Shown here one piece after another: positions 23,489 to 27,091 of a stretch of DNA of 27,091 bases. The DNA is from Oscillospiraceae bacterium (lineage in GTDB: Bacteria > Bacillota > Clostridia > Oscillospirales > Oscillospiraceae): assembly GCA_020025275.1 (NCBI GenBank), contig JAHHSI010000029.1, positions 1-27,091 on the forward strand. The letters run 5' to 3'. The translations under genes were made by a program, and so were the position numbers. Within the stretch, counting starts at the first letter, position 1, and each line of letters begins with the position of its first letter. Under the pieces are notes generated by a model. The model ran no database searches and was not told the DNA's origin. It saw nothing but the letters and a program-made list of their open reading frames with translations.

Positions 23489-23681
23489 GGGAGAATCCTT
23501 GTGAAAGTGCCGAGAACTGCGGAAAAACGACTACAGGAGCGGAAAAGACGCAGAATCAAGGCATCGGGAATGGGGAAAAAGAAGTGCAGTAAAATCATAT
23601 GAAGAGAACCCGTGAAATACGGGAACTTTCCAGTGAAAATGAACATTCCGTTTAATCATTATTTTCATGATTTATATTCGT

Positions 23682-23710
23682 TTTACTTGTTGCGGTTTCT
23701 GTAGTATTCT
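23682..23710 (+). promoter_or_regulatory. Promoter of the 53-residue protein gene
   Basis: TTTACT (23682-23687), a 17-base spacer and TATTCT (23705-23710). The predicted leader is about 45 bases long. Confidence 0.65.
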
Positions 23711-23761
23711 AAGGATGTAAAGAAGAGAAGTTGCTTTGATATAAGAAAGGATGTGCGCTTT

Positions 23762-23923
23762 ATGAACAAGACGAACAACACGATGATGGATATCCGTCCC
23801 CGCAGCAACACCAAGGTTCCCCCCTACAGCTACCCTGAGGTACTGGCGGCTCCTGCCTTTGACTCGGTGTGGGAGGGAAGTCCCTGGAATGCCTTTTTGA
23901 TGATGGGCCAGTCTGAGGACTGA
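23762..23923 (+). CDS. Unrecognised 53-residue small protein
   Basis: The product begins MNKTNNTMMDIRPRSN and ends WNAFLMMGQSED. The N-terminal third is polar and basic; the middle is proline/tyrosine-rich (VPPYSYPEV, residues 19-27); the C-terminal third has W37 and W42, a hydrophobic AFLMM stretch and an acidic SED end. There is no signal peptide, no TM helix and no cysteine, which argues against secretion or a lanthipeptide. The case for a real gene is its own promoter, an AAAGGA ribosome binding site ten bases upstream, and a strong terminator 34 bases after the stop. It is divergent from a LysR regulator. Function unknown; a leaderless regulatory or interaction peptide is possible. Confidence 0.7.
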   Translation: MNKTNNTMMDIRPRSNTKVPPYSYPEVLAAPAFDSVWEGSPWNAFLMMGQSED

Positions 23924-23957
23924 TTTGCGCGGAGCATCACGTTTTTACATTATGAGA

Positions 23958-23989
23958 GGATCCCCTGTCCAAGACAGGGGATCCTTTTT
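23958..23989 (+). terminator. Intrinsic terminator of the 53-residue protein gene
   Basis: A perfect 12-bp stem GGATCCCCTGTC/GACAGGGGATCC, three-base loop and TTTTTG tail. Confidence 0.93.
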
Positions 23990-24087
23990 GTATTCGGAAG
24001 AGAAGCAAGGGGCGCAGGAAGGACGGATCGCCGGCGATGGCTTGGAAGAGGCGGATGGGGCGCCGGCCGTCCGCCCTGCGGTGTCCC

Positions 24088-24759
24088 TCAGGACTCCCGC
24101 GCGCGGTAATCCTCCATCATAGTGGAGAAAAGCTGCTTGGTGGAGGGCGGTGTGTAGCTGATGGCGTTGGCTCCGGCCTTCACGGTTTTCAAAATGCCCT
24201 CCGACGAGGGGCCGCCGGTGGCGATGATGGGGACATCGGGGAATTTCTCGCGGATGGCCGCCACCACGTGCGGCGTGCGTTCAGCGGCGGATACATTTAA
24301 AATAGAAGCGCCGGCGGCCAGCCGTGCCTCGATGTCGGTGTTCTCGTTGAGCACGGTGACCACTACGGGGATGTCGATGGTATTGGCAATGCGCTCCACG
24401 TCCGTGTTGCCCATGGGGGCATTGACCACCACGGCCATGGCGCCCTGTGCTTCGGCGTCGGTGGCCAGCAGTGTGGAGCGGATCCCGTTGGTGGTGCCGC
24501 CGCCCACACCGCAGAAAACCGGGATGGAGGCGTTGCGGATAATGGCGTCGGAAATGGTCTGCTGTGGGGTAAAGGGATAAATAGCCAGTACCGCATCGGC
24601 ATCGCAGTTGCGGATGATGGCAATATCGGTGGTAAATACCAGAGATTTAATGCGGCGGCCGTTGATCACGATGCCACTGGCGGTGCGGATCTCTCCGGGC
24701 ATTTCAAGGATGTGGTGGCGCAGCTTGCTGGTAACGGTGGGTCTTGTTTTTTCTCTCAT
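24088..24759 (-). CDS. TIM-barrel-like conserved protein (often labelled hydrolase)
   Basis: This 223-residue protein has the rhythm of a small (beta/alpha)8 barrel: IPVFCGVGGGTTNG, AMAVVVNAPMGN, IPVVVTVLNENTD, AAGASILNVSAAE, then PIIATGGPSSEGILKTVKAGANAISYTPPS near the C-terminus. The ATGGPS...AGANAI arrangement resembles the phosphate-binding end of KDPG-aldolase, NanE and ThiG-like barrels. No catalytic residue pattern could be assigned, so the reaction is unknown; the name hydrolase used for such proteins is not supported by anything seen here. The start is ATG 24759 behind AAGGAAGG; a longer frame to 24810 has no ribosome binding site. Confidence 0.8.
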   Translation of the reverse strand: MREKTRPTVTSKLRHHILEMPGEIRTASGIVINGRRIKSLVFTTDIAIIRNCDADAVLAIYPFTPQQTISDAIIRNASIPVFCGVGGGTTNGIRSTLLATDAEAQGAMAVVVNAPMGNTDVERIANTIDIPVVVTVLNENTDIEARLAAGASILNVSAAERTPHVVAAIREKFPDVPIIATGGPSSEGILKTVKAGANAISYTPPSTKQLFSTMMEDYRARES

Positions 24760-25061
24760 AATGTATCCTTCCTTTTTCACACCAAACAATGCGAGATGGC
24801 GGTGCTCCATCGTATTTGTATGAAACCGTATGAAAAGTCGGGACTGCCCGCCTTTTCTCGAAATTCTATAGCCATACTATAGCATAAATCCGCCGTAACT
24901 GAAATAGAAAAGTGCTCCCGGAGGAGAATTCAGAAGCAGAAAATTTCTCCCCATCAGAGGGGCGGTTGTGCCAAACAATCCACCGCCTCACCGCAGGATT
25001 GTGGGGAGGACGACGCAGCGCTGCGGCAGGATGCTGCAATGGTAATATGTGGAAAAAACAG
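24760..25061. other. Gene-free divergent region
   Basis: TATAGT-like boxes at about 24869-24880 on the minus strand may be the promoter of the TIM-barrel gene. Nothing else was recognised up to the plus-strand promoter at 25062. Confidence 0.4.
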
Positions 25062-25090
25062 TAGACAAATACAGCGATGATCTGTATAAT
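25062..25090 (+). promoter_or_regulatory. Promoter of the surface protein gene
   Basis: TAGACA (25062-25067), a 17-base spacer and TATAAT (25085-25090). In the leader, ACGATCG/CGATCGT (25121-25127 with 25136-25142) forms a hairpin just before the AAAAGGA ribosome binding site. Confidence 0.8.
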
Positions 25091-25158
25091 AAAAAAGATA
25101 CTGTTTTTTTAAAAAATACGACGATCGAAAGAAAGCGATCGTAGAAAAGGACCAGAAT

Positions 25159-27091
25159 ATGAAACGAATCATCTCTCTTACGGCCTGTGCGCTGTTTCTC
25201 AGTGTGTGCCTGAGTATTCTGCCTGCGGCGGCGCTGGACGCAGTTCCTGCCGAAGAAGGGCAAAAGATTCCGGCCACCGCATCTGCTGCGGCGTATCCTG
25301 TCCGCTCCGCATCCGAGATCTATGTCAGCGGCAGCGGCCGGCCGGATGCCTCCGGCAGTCATGCCGGAGACCCCATCAGTGATTTGAATGCGGCCCTTTC
25401 CATGGTGGCCAATTACGGCACGGTGTATCTCTGCGGCGATGTCACGGTTCCGTCAGACCTTGTTTTTCCCGATAAAACCGTCTACCTGTCGGCATATCAC
25501 GGTGATCCGGCTGTCGATGGCGAAGCGTTTGTTTATCCGCAGATCATCTTTCAGGGGGATGTGATCTTCCGAAACATGATCACCGTGACCGATGTGGATC
25601 TGCGTGCCGGTGCTGCAGGGACCGCCCCGAACCGCATCTTTGTCAACGGGGCCATGGTGCAGATGTATGACTGCACCATTCTGGGCAATCCCGATATTTA
25701 TATGGGTGCCCGGGAGCAGGAGTCCCTCTACGATTCCCACGCCATGTTCCAGCTCTATAATAAAAAGGCACGCCCCACGGAGATCAATCGCCTGTATCTG
25801 GGCGGCGCTGAAGGCAGCACCATCACCTCTGCGGCGACGGAATTGCAGAATGTAACGATCCATGGTTCCATCAGCGGTGAAAACGTGTTGAATCGGAGTT
25901 ATGTTACCCTCTTAGGGAAAAATGAAGTGCCGATCATTGAGCACGTGTCGCGTGTGATCTTTTCCGACTATGCCACCGTGCATCTCCGGGACCATATGTC
26001 CGATGTGTGCGAGCTGTATGGAGATCGTTCGACCATCGGTATGAATGAACGAACGAAGATCGAATTGGACTATCTGTACGGCGACATTGAGCTGGCGTTT
26101 GATGAGAATCGGGTCCAAAACGGGGATATCATCTCTTGCAAGAACATCGTGGGGGAGTGTTTCATCCCCAGTGACCTGATCCGTGAGGGATACCGTATTA
26201 CCAAGATCAACAGCGGCAGCAGAACCCACGTGGCGGTGTGGAATCCGCTCTTGGGCCCGTTGGAAACCAACTATCAGCCCACCATCAAGCATCCACGGGA
26301 GCTGGTGATGGTACACGGTGCTACCGCAGATCTGCGCAAATACGTGAGCGCTTGGGATTTTGAGGACGGAGATCTGACCGATGCTATCGTGTATCCGGAG
26401 GTGGACCTGCAAAGTCTGCCGGTGGGGATCCACCCGGTCACCTATCAGGTCACGGATCGGGATGGAAATGTCACCGTGTCCACCCGTACCATCTACGTGA
26501 TTTCCAATGGCTACCCCGAGATCTATGGTGCGGAGGATCGGGAGCTGAAGATCAGCGATGTGGCCTCCTTCCGGCCGCTGGAGGGCGTGACAGCCGTGGA
26601 CGATGAGGGGACAGAATTTCCGGTGACCTGCGAAGGAACCGTGGGAAAACCCGCCCCCGGCACTAAAGAGAGCTATCCGCTGACATACCGGGCCGTGGGG
26701 AAGAAGGGACATACCACGGTCATCACCCGCACCATCACCGTCACGAACTTTACGCCGGAAATCAGCGGTCTCCACGATGTCAAGATTTGCCAGGGCGATG
26801 CCTTTGATTTGATGGAGGGCGTGACGGCCTATGACTACGAGGACGGGGAGATTTTCCACATTGAGGTGGAAACCCCGATTGACCTGAAAGTTCCGGGCCG
26901 CTATGAAGTGGTCTATGTTGTGACGGATCAGGATCAGAACACCACAAGACAGGTGCGTATTATTACGGTTTGCGGCTGTACGGATTGGAGCGAGATTGGA
27001 CCCAGTACACCCATCAAACCGCCTGTTCCCCCGGAGCCGCCCGTTCCCCCGGAGCCGCCCGTTCCCCCGGAACCGCCCGTTCCCCCGGAAC
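25159..27091 (+). CDS. Secreted surface protein with Ig-like (DUF5011-type) domains, 3' end outside window
   Basis: 644 codons are visible with no stop. A signal peptide (1-25; KR, hydrophobic core, cleavage after PAAA) starts the protein. Residues 45-370 are strand-rich with repeated short polar/hydrophobic steps (TVYLCGDVTV, VIFRNMITVTDVDLR, NVTIHGSISGENV), like a parallel beta-helix. Three tandem Ig-like units follow at about 372-450, 451-532 and 533-612; the first and third share the A-x-D-x-EDG and V-T-Y-x-V-T-D patterns of DUF5011-type domains. From residue 614 a proline-rich tail starts with exact PPVPPE repeats, which usually spans the cell wall before an LPXTG or SLH anchor. It is probably displayed on the cell surface as an adhesin- or matrix-like protein. 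Confidence 0.88.
   Translation, partial: MKRIISLTACALFLSVCLSILPAAALDAVPAEEGQKIPATASAAAYPVRSASEIYVSGSGRPDASGSHAGDPISDLNAALSMVANYGTVYLCGDVTVPSDLVFPDKTVYLSAYHGDPAVDGEAFVYPQIIFQGDVIFRNMITVTDVDLRAGAAGTAPNRIFVNGAMVQMYDCTILGNPDIYMGAREQESLYDSHAMFQLYNKKARPTEINRLYLGGAEGSTITSAATELQNVTIHGSISGENVLNRSYVTLLGKNEVPIIEHVSRVIFSDYATVHLRDHMSDVCELYGDRSTIGMNERTKIELDYLYGDIELAFDENRVQNGDIISCKNIVGECFIPSDLIREGYRITKINSGSRTHVAVWNPLLGPLETNYQPTIKHPRELVMVHGATADLRKYVSAWDFEDGDLTDAIVYPEVDLQSLPVGIHPVTYQVTDRDGNVTVSTRTIYVISNGYPEIYGAEDRELKISDVASFRPLEGVTAVDDEGTEFPVTCEGTVGKPAPGTKESYPLTYRAVGKKGHTTVITRTITVTNFTPEISGLHDVKICQGDAFDLMEGVTAYDYEDGEIFHIEVETPIDLKVPGRYEVVYVVTDQDQNTTRQVRIITVCGCTDWSEIGPSTPIKPPVPPEPPVPPEPPVPPEPPVPPE
27019..27090 (+). 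repeat. 18-bp tandem repeat encoding PPVPPE, four copies to window end
   Basis: Units start at 27019, 27037, 27055 and 27073. They differ only by T/C in the second codon (CCT/CCC) and G/A in the sixth (GAG/GAA). The array runs off the end, so the copy number is unknown. Confidence 0.97.

Overview
The window looks like a chromosomal segment of a Gram-positive gut anaerobe of the Clostridia, most likely Oscillospiraceae-like. This is an inference from AGGAGG-type ribosome binding sites, TTGNNN-17-TATAAT promoters, a T-box riboswitch, DegV and clostridial-style transporters. No rRNA or tRNA gene was seen.

Layout. (1) 49-1770: an NhaC-family Na+/H+ antiporter with its terminator. (2) 2258-9441: a type I-C CRISPR-Cas locus. 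A promoter is followed by a short hairpin RNA/terminator, then overlapping cas3-cas5c-cas8c-cas7c, an internal in-frame start in cas8c with a very good ribosome binding site (predicted Cas11c), a leader, and an array of 16 repeats and 15 spacers. The adaptation genes cas4-cas1-cas2, normally found between cas7 and the array, are absent. (3) 9495-11173 (minus): an ornithine-racemase-like PLP enzyme and a small membrane protein. (4) 11271-14587 (minus): an operon of response regulator, sensor kinase, DegV lipid-binding protein and PAP2-like membrane protein. (5) 14732-15244 (minus): ridA. (6) 15347-18127 (minus): cstA followed by an unrecognised two-TM protein. (7) 18586-19796 (plus): a divergent, N-terminally extended RsmH paralogue as a lone unit. 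(8) 19815-20309 (minus): a small PAP2 phosphatase. (9) 20615-22441 (plus): a T-box-controlled brnQ branched-chain amino acid transporter. (10) 22509-23488 (minus): a LysR regulator. It is divergent from (11) 23682-23989 (plus), a complete small transcription unit encoding an unrecognised 53-residue protein. (12) 24088-24759 (minus): a TIM-barrel-like protein. (13) 25062-27091 (plus): a secreted surface protein with tandem Ig-like (DUF5011-type) domains and a proline-rich repeat, cut by the window end.

How parts work together. The CRISPR locus has everything needed for crRNA processing (Cas5c), Cascade assembly (Cas5c, Cas7c, Cas8c, Cas11c) and target degradation (Cas3), but cannot acquire spacers by itself. 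A change in repeat sequence across the array, and two spacers that carry gene-start signals, record past acquisition, probably from phage or other mobile DNA. The rest is housekeeping and surface or transport functions. The least explained items are the short RNA/attenuator in front of cas3, the 53-residue protein, the RsmH paralogue and the 332-residue membrane protein.
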